From Planctomycetia bacterium (GTDB taxonomy: Bacteria; Planctomycetota; Planctomycetia; Pirellulales; PNKZ01): a stretch of 60,627 bases of DNA. The notes below the pieces were generated by a model. That model was not told the DNA's origin and did no database searches. It saw only the letters and a program-made list of their open reading frames with translations. Location: positions 1 to 60,627 of the forward strand of contig JAIOPP010000051.1 in assembly GCA_021413845.1 (NCBI GenBank). The letters run 5' to 3'. Both the position numbers and the translations under genes were made by a program. The first letter of the stretch is position 1. Each line of letters begins with the position of its first letter. Shown here piece by piece: positions 9,021-17,817 of this stretch.

Positions 9021-9061
9021 ATGCTTCCCGCCCGAAACCGATCGGGCGGGAAGCATTTTTT
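9021..9061 (+). terminator. Intrinsic terminator after the thioredoxin-fold gene
   Basis: A 15 bp stem (ATGCTTCCCGCCCGA at 9021-9035 with its complement at 9042-9056) and a run of six T lie about 50 bases after the stop codon at 8970. Confidence 0.88.
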
Positions 9062-9240
9062 CGTAGGTCGGCACTCGCCCAGGCTTGATATCGCGGCAAG
9101 ATATTCCGATCGTAATGCGGAAAACAGCCTCGCCGTTTTCTTTAACCGGTCTTCCCGTTTTTCGCCGAATCGAGGTATAAGTCTCGCTCCCAGGTCGCAC
9201 TTCTTGCGATTCGATTGCTCCAGTTCGGAGAGAAGCGCTG

Positions 9241-9510
9241 ATGCAAACGTTCTCGCCCGCGGCAATCAACACCTGCCTCGTCATTCTCCAAGTCGTCGGT
9301 TTGATCGGCGTGTGGGTCATGCGGGTCGGCGAACGGACTTCGATGGCACACACGTTGCGAGGCCTGTGCGTGTTCGTAATGCTGCTCCTCGGCATCGGCA
9401 CGGCGGTCTCTTTCATCACGATGCCACGCATCAGCATCGCTTCCGGCGTAGTACTGGCCGTGATGGCGGTGCTGGCGGTCGTCGATTGCCGGCATGAAGC
9501 CCGCATCTAG
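9241..9510 (+). CDS. Small three-helix membrane protein
   Basis: 89 residues with about three hydrophobic segments (AINTCLVILQVVGLIGVWVM; LRGLCVFVMLLLGIGTAVSFI; IASGVVLAVMAVLAVVDC) and a short polar tail. A Shine-Dalgarno-like GGAGAGAAG sits just before the ATG, which supports translation. No domain is recognised and no catalytic residue stands out. It sits alone between two terminator-like structures, so it is probably monocistronic. It could also be a chance open frame, but the hydrophobic pattern and the ribosome-binding site argue for a real gene. Confidence 0.6.
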   Translation: MQTFSPAAINTCLVILQVVGLIGVWVMRVGERTSMAHTLRGLCVFVMLLLGIGTAVSFITMPRISIASGVVLAVMAVLAVVDCRHEARI

Positions 9511-9886
9511 TTCGGTTTCCGAACTCTTCCGGCTCTTTAAGCGCCGGCCGCCATGCTCCGCTGGAGCGCGCCTCGCTTTGCTTCGCATGGGATCTCACGC
9601 TCGTCGTTTTCGTCGAACGGCCTTGGCTTTCGCCGGCAGAGCCCGCACTCCGATTCGGCAAAATCGAAAAAAAGCCTACCTTCGGCACAATTCCTGACCG
9701 ATCCGTATATGTAGCGGATTCACCGTAGGCTCGTGCTTACGTTGCGGAATCCGCGAGCATGTTCGCCGCAAGGATGCAGCAACGCCGACGTCGAATTGGA
9801 CTAAGCACATCGTCGCCAGACGACCGTGCTTGGGCGACGTCGACAGCTCGGCCGACAAACGTACAGTCCATGGAAGGGGGATTTCG
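9511..9886. other. Intergenic region with minus-strand terminator-like hairpin
   Basis: 376 bases without a credible gene. It should contain the promoter of the BON-domain gene, whose ribosome-binding site GGAAGGGGG lies at about 9871-9880. The notable element is the hairpin at 9667-9731, listed separately. Nothing else is recognised. Confidence 0.5.
9667..9731 (-). terminator. Orphan intrinsic-terminator-like hairpin on the minus strand
   Basis: Read on the minus strand, AGCCTAC (9731-9725) pairs with GTAGGCT (9679-9673). An inner ATCCG/CGGAT stem lies in the loop, and a run of seven T follows directly. That is terminator architecture, but no minus-strand gene lies upstream of it (the next sequence is the BON gene on the plus strand). 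It could end an antisense or small RNA, or be a structured plus-strand leader. Confidence 0.4.
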
Positions 9887-10705
<819 letters not shown>

Positions 10706-11030
10706 TCGTTGCCGAGAAGGACTGTTTGCCGCCTGCCTGATTGTAAAACATGCTCGATCCCCGCGACGAATCCGCTTCGTCGCGGGGATCTTTTCGTTGA
10801 TCGCAGACGAACTTCCGTTGCCGGCGTCGCGTGTGCCATCATTCCTCGCCGGCATGGCGGCGATGGAAAATTCGGCAATCGCGTAAATACCCGCAAGTTC
10901 GTCACAGATTCACACGATAACAACGTGTAGTTCAGCGGCATCCTCGTTTGCTCGAGAATGTCGACACATGGTCGAAACGGAATGTGGCGGCCCGAAAGGC
11001 CTCCCGACCTTGCTTAAGGGATTTCTCACG
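10706..11030. other. Intergenic region with terminator and lipoprotein leader
   Basis: 325 bases between the BON gene and the lipoprotein gene. It holds the terminator at 10756-10796 and presumably a promoter for the next gene. No further gene is seen. Confidence 0.6.
10756..10796 (+). terminator. Intrinsic terminator after the BON gene
   Basis: A perfect 15 bp stem, GATCCCCGCGACGAA (10756-10770) with its complement at 10776-10790, a 5-base loop and TTTT lie about 50 bases after the stop of the BON-domain gene. Confidence 0.85.
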
Positions 11031-11609
11031 ATGAAGAAGACCTCTTCCCTCTTCGCACTTTGCCTTGCGGCCGTCGGCGTTGCCGGCTCGTCGGGATGTA
11101 TGTTTCCCTTAAACACGACCTACGGCCCGGGAACCGGCTTGCCGATTCCGATTCCCGTTTCGCCGTACTACCAAGACAAATTCGAAGACGCCTACTGGAA
11201 CAAAGAACGCTACGAGCGGGTACCGATTCTCGGCCCGATCACCTCGGGCGGCGCTCCGAAGGCTCTCGATCCTCCAACTCCGGATGAAGTAATGCGAGGC
11301 CTGGAGAAGGCGAGCTCCGTCGAAGGGGGCGTGCCGCTCCTGTGGGAACGCCAGCGGAACAACGTCCGCATGATCATCGAGCCGATCGCCGACTACATCG
11401 ATCCGCCGCGCGTCTACCCGATGGTCGGACCTGCGCAACTCCACCACGCTCACTACAAGTGCACGATCTACTACTCCGAGACGACTCGCGTAGGTTGGCC
11501 GGTCCCGTACACGACCGTGGATGAAGATTCTCGCGAAGTCATCTACATCGACCATAACCACTTGCACATGGTCGGCGATGTCGACTGCAAGGACGGCCAC
11601 ACACACTAA
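11031..11609 (+). CDS. Predicted lipoprotein of unknown function
   Basis: 192 residues from ATG 11031. The N-terminus is a lipoprotein signal: MKK, a hydrophobic stretch, then GSSGC with Cys23 as the probable lipidated residue. The mature part is polar, with several Pro- and Tyr-rich stretches and a C-terminal segment rich in His and acidic residues (IYIDHNHLHMVGDVDCKDGH), which could bind metal. I recognise no family. The start at 11031 is preferred over upstream codons in the same frame because only this one gives a lipobox at the right distance. It is separated from the operon that follows by about 70 bases. Confidence 0.75.
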   Translation: MKKTSSLFALCLAAVGVAGSSGCMFPLNTTYGPGTGLPIPIPVSPYYQDKFEDAYWNKERYERVPILGPITSGGAPKALDPPTPDEVMRGLEKASSVEGGVPLLWERQRNNVRMIIEPIADYIDPPRVYPMVGPAQLHHAHYKCTIYYSETTRVGWPVPYTTVDEDSREVIYIDHNHLHMVGDVDCKDGHTH

Positions 11610-11679
11610 CGGATAGGTCGAATCGCGACGCTGAGTTCGAGTAGGAATTCACCGCCGCTTTCGACAGGACGGTCTGCCG

Positions 11680-13461
11680 ATGACCGCATATAGCCGCTAT
11701 CGCAACGTCGCCGCGATTCTCATCGCGGCGACGTTCTGCGCTTCGTCGACGAACCTGTTCGCCGCCGACCTCGAAGAGCGCTTTCGCCTCGCCGCCGAGC
11801 ATTTCAACGCAAGCCGGTGGACTCAAGCCGCGACGGAGTTTCGCAAGCTGATCGACGACTCCTCTCCCGATCCTACGAAGAAGGATGCAGCGGCAGAGGA
11901 AGTAGAGCAACCTGCGACGCTCGTCACCCAAGCGCGCTTCTATCTCGGCGAAAGCCTGATCCGCGACGGACATTCGGCCGAAGCGATCGACGCCCTAAAG
12001 CCGTTCGTCGCAACATCGCAAGACGCAGCCCTCGTGTCGATCGCCCGCTACCGGCTCGGCGAGGCTTGTTATCTCGCAGGCCGCAACGAAGAGGCCCGCG
12101 AGGCGCTGCAAGCGATCGTACGTGAAGCGAACGCGAACGGCGTCTCGACGCCGACGATGCCGCGCGTGCTTTTCTATTTGGGCGACATCGCTCTACGCAG
12201 CGGAGATTTCATCGCCGCCGCGGATTGGTTTGGTTTCGTCACCGCGATCTATCCCGACGATGAACTCTTCGAGCAAGCGGCGCTCCACCGCATCGAAGCC
12301 TTCTTGAAATGCAGCGACTTTTCGTCGGCGTGGGCCGCCGCGCGAGCGTTCGACGGCTCTACCGCGGATGGATCCTCGACCGTGTCGTTCTTCGCTGCGC
12401 AAGCTCTCGATGGCTTAGCTCGCCATCAAGAAGCCGCCGCGGCGTACGATCGCTATCTGAAGCAGGCCGCGAGCGACGATGAATATCGCGACATCGCCCT
12501 GTATGAGTCGGCTTGGAACCTCAAGAAGTTGCAGCGTCCGGCCGAAGCCGCGGCACGCTTCGAAGAACTCGTGCGAACACAACCAACGAGCAAATTCCGG
12601 CCCGATGCGGCTTATCGTGCGGCCGAACACCATCTCGGCGAAGGTCGACTCGACGTCGCGGCCTCGCAACTTCGTGAAGCTCGGCTCTCGGCCGACGACA
12701 CGCTCTTGCCGCACGTGCTTACCCTGCAATTGCAAACTGCGCTCGCGGCGAACGATCGCTCGGGTGCGGAAGAAGCGATCGCCGCACTCGCGCAAAAGTT
12801 TCCTCGAAATGAACTTGCTTGCCACGCCGGTTATTGGCAGGGTGAGATTGCCTACCGCACGGAAGCATGGGACGACGCCGTCGAACGCTTCGTGGCCTAC
12901 ATCACGAGCGGCGGCGACAAGCAATCTCCGTGGTTCGCGGCTGCCGTCGCGCGGCGAATCGAAGCGCTCGCGCAAGGGGCCCGCTGGTCGGAGACGATCG
13001 CCGCCGTCGCAGAATCGCGCACGCTCTTGCCGCCCGATGCGGCTCGCTTCCAACTCGACTATCTCGCCGGCAGAGCCCATGCGGCGAAAGCCGAGTTTCG
13101 CGAAGCGCGCGAAGCCTACGACCGCGTTTTGGCCGAACCTCGCGCGGCCGGGACGGAAACCGCCACGCTCACACGCTTCATGTTTGCCGAGTCGCACTTT
13201 CACCAACGCGATTACGCGACGGCCTTGAACGAATACGCCAAAGTCATCGCCCAAGCCGACTTTCCCGAATGGCGCGCCGCGGCATTACTGCAAGCCGGAA
13301 AATGCCAAGAACAACTCGGCCGACACGCGGATGCCCGCAGCACCTACGAACGCTTGATCACCGAACACGCCACCTCGCTCTATGCCGCAGATGCCGTCCG
13401 CCGCCGCGATGTAGCCGTGCGACAAGCGGAAGCACCGGCCGGTAACTTCCAACGAAAGTAA
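11680..13461 (+). CDS. Exported TPR-repeat protein, first gene of an ExbBD operon
   Basis: 593 residues. A signal peptide (about 1-29, cut near LFA/AD) is followed by repeated helix pairs of the TPR/Sel1-like kind along the whole length, for example AAEHFNASRWTQAATEFRKL, YLGESLIRDGHSAEAIDALK, AYDRYLKQA, REAYDRVLAEP and YAKVIAQADFPEWRAAALLQ. It resembles the periplasmic TPR proteins YbgF/CpoB that accompany Tol-Pal, but is much longer. The ExbB gene starts 4 bases after its stop, so translation is probably coupled. It is inferred to be a periplasmic scaffold of the ExbBD-driven machine. Confidence 0.85.
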   Translation: MTAYSRYRNVAAILIAATFCASSTNLFAADLEERFRLAAEHFNASRWTQAATEFRKLIDDSSPDPTKKDAAAEEVEQPATLVTQARFYLGESLIRDGHSAEAIDALKPFVATSQDAALVSIARYRLGEACYLAGRNEEAREALQAIVREANANGVSTPTMPRVLFYLGDIALRSGDFIAAADWFGFVTAIYPDDELFEQAALHRIEAFLKCSDFSSAWAAARAFDGSTADGSSTVSFFAAQALDGLARHQEAAAAYDRYLKQAASDDEYRDIALYESAWNLKKLQRPAEAAARFEELVRTQPTSKFRPDAAYRAAEHHLGEGRLDVAASQLREARLSADDTLLPHVLTLQLQTALAANDRSGAEEAIAALAQKFPRNELACHAGYWQGEIAYRTEAWDDAVERFVAYITSGGDKQSPWFAAAVARRIEALAQGARWSETIAAVAESRTLLPPDAARFQLDYLAGRAHAAKAEFREAREAYDRVLAEPRAAGTETATLTRFMFAESHFHQRDYATALNEYAKVIAQADFPEWRAAALLQAGKCQEQLGRHADARSTYERLITEHATSLYAADAVRRRDVAVRQAEAPAGNFQRK

Positions 13462-13465
13462 GCCC

Positions 13466-14365
13466 ATGCCGACGATTCTTTCCCACTCCTCCGTCGCTCG
13501 TCCTGCGGCCTCGCAAGCAGAACGCAAAGCTCGCTTCGCGATGTTGAAGCGTTCGTCGCTGCGCGGCATCGTCACTTTGCTCTTAGCACTGACCGCCGCC
13601 GGAATGGTGCTGGCGCAAGGGCAAGCGCCGGCTCCCTCGCCGGTACCCGGTCCCGTAGCGGCAAGCACCGAGCAAATGCCGGAAATACCCTCGAAGAATC
13701 TCTGGCATATCATTCTCGCCGGCGGCGTGATCATGTTGCCGATCGCGTTCTGCTCGGTCCTGACTACAGTATTCGGCTTCGAGCGTCTGATGACCATTCG
13801 TCGCGGCCGGGTGATTCCGCTGCCGTTCGTCAAACGCTTTCTGCATCAACTGCGCGAAGGTCAGCTCGATCGCGAAAAAGCTCTTGCGCTTTGCCAAGAG
13901 AACGGTAGCCCCGTCGCTGAAGTCTTCAGCGCGGCGATTCGCAAATGGGGCAAGCCCGCCGTCGAAGTCGAACAAGGGGTGCTCGATGCCGGCGAGCGAA
14001 CGGTGAACTCGCTGCGTCGCTATTTGCGGGTCTTCAACGGCGTCGCCACGATCAGCCCGCTGCTCGGCCTGCTCGGCACGGTCTTCGGCATGATTAAAGC
14101 CTTCAACGAAATTTCTTCGAGCAATGCGATGGGCCGGCCGGAATTGCTTGCCGGCGGCATCAGCGAAGCTCTGATTACCACGGCCGCAGGACTGACCGTC
14201 GCCATTCCCGCTCTCTCGGTCTATCTCTACTTCGTGAGCCGCGTCGACCAGCTCATCATCGAGATCGATGCCCTCGGGCAAGAGCTGGTGCAGATCGTTT
14301 CGGACGAAGGTTTAGTCGACATGCCGCAAATAAAAACGACGCGGACACGTAAAGACGCGGCCTAA
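13466..14365 (+). CDS. exbB: MotA/TolQ/ExbB proton channel protein
   Basis: 299 residues, longer than typical ExbB because of a signal-like N-terminal segment (hydrophobic at about 30-50) and a Pro/Ala-rich periplasmic stretch. The three family helices follow: about 83-110 (WHIILAGGVIMLPIAFCSVL), and the pair in GVATISPLLGLLGTVFGMIKAF and GISEALITTAAGLTVAIPAL, the diagnostic ExbB/TolQ signature. It forms the pentameric stator around ExbD and uses proton flow to move a partner. ATG 13541 is an alternative start that would omit 25 residues. It lies 4 bases after the TPR gene and 39 before ExbD. Confidence 0.93.
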   Translation: MPTILSHSSVARPAASQAERKARFAMLKRSSLRGIVTLLLALTAAGMVLAQGQAPAPSPVPGPVAASTEQMPEIPSKNLWHIILAGGVIMLPIAFCSVLTTVFGFERLMTIRRGRVIPLPFVKRFLHQLREGQLDREKALALCQENGSPVAEVFSAAIRKWGKPAVEVEQGVLDAGERTVNSLRRYLRVFNGVATISPLLGLLGTVFGMIKAFNEISSSNAMGRPELLAGGISEALITTAAGLTVAIPALSVYLYFVSRVDQLIIEIDALGQELVQIVSDEGLVDMPQIKTTRTRKDAA

Positions 14366-14404
14366 CGTAGTGCTCCGATTCTCGTACACTTTCCCGAGCG
14401 ATTT

Positions 14405-14836
14405 ATGCCGCTACGCACGCAACTCGACGAGCAACCGTCGCTCAACCTGACGTCGATGATCGACGTGCTGTTTCTATTGATTATTTTCTTCATGGTCGGC
14501 ACAAAGTTCACGGAGATGGAACGCAAGATCGGCTTGAAAGTTCCGCAGGTCAGCAACGTCGAGGCGTTGACTTCCGCTCCGGAGAAAAAGGTCGTCAACG
14601 TCTATCGCGACGGCCAAATCACGCTGGAACGAGAAACCGTAACGCTCGACGAACTGAGCCGCAGGCTGAGCGCGGCCCGTAGCCAGTATGAAGACCTCGG
14701 CGTGCTGGTGCGCGGCGACGGCGGCGGTGAGTTTCAATACGTTGCCGACGTGCTTAATGCCTGTCGTAAGGCGGGCATCACCGAACTCGGCGTCGCAGTG
14801 ACGACGGCGAATCCCGTTGCGAATCCGAAACGGTAA
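14405..14836 (+). CDS. exbD: ExbD/TolR-type biopolymer transport protein
   Basis: 143 residues, standard ExbD size. A short cytoplasmic N-terminus (about 1-17) leads into one membrane helix (SMIDVLFLLIIFFMVGTKF), with the essential proton-carrying Asp at residue 20. The periplasmic domain ends with the family pattern LVRGDGGGEFQYVADVLNAC. It works with the ExbB encoded upstream, and the operon continues into the toroid protein 17 bases later. Confidence 0.93.
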   Translation: MPLRTQLDEQPSLNLTSMIDVLFLLIIFFMVGTKFTEMERKIGLKVPQVSNVEALTSAPEKKVVNVYRDGQITLERETVTLDELSRRLSAARSQYEDLGVLVRGDGGGEFQYVADVLNACRKAGITELGVAVTTANPVANPKR

Positions 14837-14853
14837 ATCGAGACGCTGAAGCG

Positions 14854-16863
14854 ATGGATCTCTCCGGCGACCTTCTGGCCCGTCTCTTCAGCCCGCAATC
14901 GCTTTGGATTGCGTTGTGGGTCGGCCTCGCCGTTTTTACCGGCGTGCTGATCGCGCTGCTACACACTCGACTCGGCACTTCCAAGCCGTTGCAGAAATGC
15001 ACGATCCTTGCCGTGTGGTTTCATCTGCTGCTCTTGATCTACGCGACGAGCATTCAGGTCGTCGCCGAGCGGCAGGGGGGCGGAAATCAAGTCACGATCA
15101 ACCTCTCGGCCGGCGGCGACTCGGCAATCGGCCGGCCCGACACGCCGAACGATGTGAAGAAGCGCATCAAAGAACTGCCGGTTTCAATGACGACGCCGAC
15201 CACGAAGCTCCTCGCTCCGACGACCGTTTCGGCCCCGCGTGTCGTACCACCGTTAACACCAGCGGCGCGGCCCCCTGCGAAGATCGCACCGGCGACGACA
15301 TCGATTTCCATTCCCGCCCCGGCGACGAAGGAGTTGCTCGTCGCTGCTCCGAAGCCGACCTCATTACCGAAGACGGCGGAAACCACACCTCGCGTAGCTG
15401 CCGAATCTCCCGCACCGCCGAAGAAACCGGCACCGGAAATACCCTCGATTGCAAAAGCCGCTCCGGCGAAACTCGAAGTGCCGAAGCCGGTCGTCGCGGC
15501 AGCGCCACCGGAAAAACCTGCGAAGCTTCCAGCGCCTGCGGAGTTGAAGATCCCCGAACCGAGTACGCCGGCCGCGAAGCCGCCCGTACAGCCGCAGAAC
15601 GTGACGACGCAGATGACGCGCATTCGCGTCCCGGCCGACGTCGCCACGCTTCCACAGCCGACGGCACCGCCCGTTCCCGAGGTCGATCCAGCCGTGCGAC
15701 TGCTCCCGATCATCGCTCCGGAAGCAGCAAGCACGTCGCCGGCGACGAACGCGTCGGAGTATCACATCCCGCAACTCTACCAACAACGCTCGGCTTCGGA
15801 TCGAGACAAAATCGCGGCAGCGCACGGCGGCTCCGATAAGACCGAAGCCTCGGTGAAGCTCGCTCTGAAATGGATCGCGACGCATCAAGAGGCCGACGGT
15901 CGCTGGAACCCGCGTCGTTTCGGAGCGGGCCAAGAATCGGAAACGCTCGGACATAACCGAGGGGGGGCCGGCGCGAAGGCCGATGCCGGAATCACCGGCC
16001 TCGCTCTACTCGCCCTGCTTGGTGCCGGTCATACCCACCAGCGCGGCGACTACAAGCAAACCGTCGCCGCGGCGTTGCAATTCATCATCGACGCGCAACA
16101 CCCCAACGGCAACCTCGGCGGCGAGGCCGAGCCGTTCGCGTTTATGTATTGCCACGGCATGGCGACGCTCGCGATCAGCGAAGCGCTGGCGATGACCGGC
16201 GACGACCGCTTACGCGATCCGGTTCGCCGCGCAATCGCGTACACGCTCGCATCGCAAAATCGAACGACCGGCGGCTGGCGTTATCGACCGCACGAAAGCG
16301 GCGACCTCAGTCAACTCGGCTGGCAACTCATCGCGCTTAAGAGCGCCGAACTAGGAGGGATCGAAGTCCCGACCGCCACGCGCGACGGCATGTCGCGATT
16401 CCTTCAAAGCGTGTCGTCGGGCAACCACGGTGGGCTCGCCTCGTATCGAGCCGGCGAACGAGTCAGCCGGCCGATGACTGCCGAAGGGCTCGTATGCAAG
16501 CAGTTTCTCGGCATGGCTCGGCAGAACCCGGCGAGCGACGAAGCCGGCGACTATCTCCTCGGCGAGTTGCCGGGCATCGGGCAATCGAATTACTATTATT
16601 GGTACTACGGCACCTTGAGCATGTACCAACTGCAAGGGCAGCATTGGCAGAAGTGGAACGAAGCGCTCACCACGCAATTACTGCGCACGCAAGTCGATCG
16701 AGGCGAAAACGTCGGCAGTTGGGAGCCCGACGATCTCTGGGGGAGCTACGGCGGCCGCGTCTACTCGACGGCCCTCGCAACGCTGTGTCTGGAAGTCTAC
16801 TACCGCTACTTGCCGCTCTACGTCGAAGCTGCGGCGAACGGCAGCGACACGCTCCGCAAATAG
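14854..16863 (+). CDS. TonB-like membrane protein with C-terminal alpha/alpha-toroid (prenyltransferase/squalene-oxidase repeat) domain
   Basis: 669 residues. Two N-terminal membrane helices (about 17-37 and 48-70) are followed by a long Pro/Ala/Lys-rich linker (about 110-290; e.g. EKPAKLPAPAELKIPEP), the architecture of a TonB or TolA spacer. The C-terminal half (about 325-660) has repeated QxxDGRW/GG-type motifs: ALKWIATHQEADGRWNPRRF, ALQFIIDAQHPNGNLGGE, AIAYTLASQNRTTGGWRYRP. These identify the alpha/alpha-toroid fold of prenyltransferase/squalene cyclase repeats. The DxDD or QW catalytic set of true cyclases is not evident, so a binding role is more likely. Gene order places it where TonB would be. 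Confidence 0.85.
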   Translation: MDLSGDLLARLFSPQSLWIALWVGLAVFTGVLIALLHTRLGTSKPLQKCTILAVWFHLLLLIYATSIQVVAERQGGGNQVTINLSAGGDSAIGRPDTPNDVKKRIKELPVSMTTPTTKLLAPTTVSAPRVVPPLTPAARPPAKIAPATTSISIPAPATKELLVAAPKPTSLPKTAETTPRVAAESPAPPKKPAPEIPSIAKAAPAKLEVPKPVVAAAPPEKPAKLPAPAELKIPEPSTPAAKPPVQPQNVTTQMTRIRVPADVATLPQPTAPPVPEVDPAVRLLPIIAPEAASTSPATNASEYHIPQLYQQRSASDRDKIAAAHGGSDKTEASVKLALKWIATHQEADGRWNPRRFGAGQESETLGHNRGGAGAKADAGITGLALLALLGAGHTHQRGDYKQTVAAALQFIIDAQHPNGNLGGEAEPFAFMYCHGMATLAISEALAMTGDDRLRDPVRRAIAYTLASQNRTTGGWRYRPHESGDLSQLGWQLIALKSAELGGIEVPTATRDGMSRFLQSVSSGNHGGLASYRAGERVSRPMTAEGLVCKQFLGMARQNPASDEAGDYLLGELPGIGQSNYYYWYYGTLSMYQLQGQHWQKWNEALTTQLLRTQVDRGENVGSWEPDDLWGSYGGRVYSTALATLCLEVYYRYLPLYVEAAANGSDTLRK

Positions 16864-16869
16864 CGTCGA

Positions 16870-17817
16870 CTAAGCGCTCGCCGGCTCGATCTTTTCCGGC
16901 GTGATCGTCGCGGCGATGCGGCCGACGCGGTCTTTATCGAGCCGAGCCGGGAGGAGCGAACCGAGATTGTCCGTCGCCGCGGCCATGCCTAGTGCGATCG
17001 ATGAAATCACTCCACGCCCGACGGCCAAGCCGTAAGCGATGCCCGCGCACGCGCAGTCGCCGCACCCGATCGGGTTGACGACTCGATCGACGTGCGGAGG
17101 GGTGAAACGATACAGACCTTCCCGGTTGGAAGAGGCCCACACGGCGTCTTTGCCTTGCGTCACGACGACCCATTCGGCCCCGCGCTCGTTCAACTCGCGC
17201 ATCGCGGCGAAGAGATCGGCATCGGTCGCCAGCTCGCGCCGCACGGTCTTGCCGAGTTCTTCGCGATTCGGCTTTACGAGAAAAGGCTTCCGCGCCCCTT
17301 CGAACATCGCCAGCAATTCCGCCCCGCGCGCGTCGACGATGAGTTTGGCAGACGTCTGATCGGCGAGATCGCGATAGAACGTCGTCGCTACGGCACCCGG
17401 CAGCGAACCGGTGAAGACGGCGATCGCTGCGTCGGCGGCTGCTTTGCGGAACGCCTCGATATAGGCTTGCAACTCCGCGGCGCTCAAGGGCCGCGCGTTC
17501 TCGACGAGTTCGGTCGTCACACCGGTCGACTCGTCTAAGAGGGTCGTGCAGACGCGTGTCGGCTCGTCAGTCTTGATCCAATCGACGACTGCGCCGGCCG
17601 CGGCGAAATTGCGCTCGAATGATTCGCGAGCCGGGCCGCCGACCGGCGAGATCGTACGACTCACCGTGCCGAGCGCAGCAAGCGCCAAGCCGACGTTGAG
17701 TACCTTGCCCGAGGCACACCAAACCGCCTCAGCCGCGCGATTCACTTCGCCGAGCTTGAGCCCGGGAAAGCGCATGATTTGTTGCCAAGCCGGGGTAAGT
17801 CCTGCCACTACGATCAC
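16870..17817 (-). CDS. PfkB-family sugar kinase (1-phosphofructokinase/tagatose-6-phosphate kinase type)
   Basis: 315 residues. The N-terminus MIVVAGLTPAWQQIMRF and the GKVLNVGLALAALG region match FruK/LacC-type kinases, where this part binds the sugar phosphate. FLVKPNREEL and the C-terminal signature VNPIGCGDCACAG follow; the latter gives the anion hole and catalytic Asp (GxGD). It would phosphorylate a phosphosugar with ATP in the cytoplasm. Its start codon overlaps the stop of the alcohol dehydrogenase gene by 4 bases (17814-17817), so the two are translationally coupled and probably act in one sugar or polyol pathway. The substrate cannot be told. It converges on the ExbBD operon with a 6-base gap. 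Confidence 0.88.
   Translation of the reverse strand: MIVVAGLTPAWQQIMRFPGLKLGEVNRAAEAVWCASGKVLNVGLALAALGTVSRTISPVGGPARESFERNFAAAGAVVDWIKTDEPTRVCTTLLDESTGVTTELVENARPLSAAELQAYIEAFRKAAADAAIAVFTGSLPGAVATTFYRDLADQTSAKLIVDARGAELLAMFEGARKPFLVKPNREELGKTVRRELATDADLFAAMRELNERGAEWVVVTQGKDAVWASSNREGLYRFTPPHVDRVVNPIGCGDCACAGIAYGLAVGRGVISSIALGMAAATDNLGSLLPARLDKDRVGRIAATITPEKIEPASA

Noticed and set aside
15087..15734. A Gly/Ala-rich 215-codon frame opposite the TonB-like linker
   Set aside because: It is the complement of the Pro/Ala-rich linker codons, which always gives Gly/Ala-rich antisense frames.
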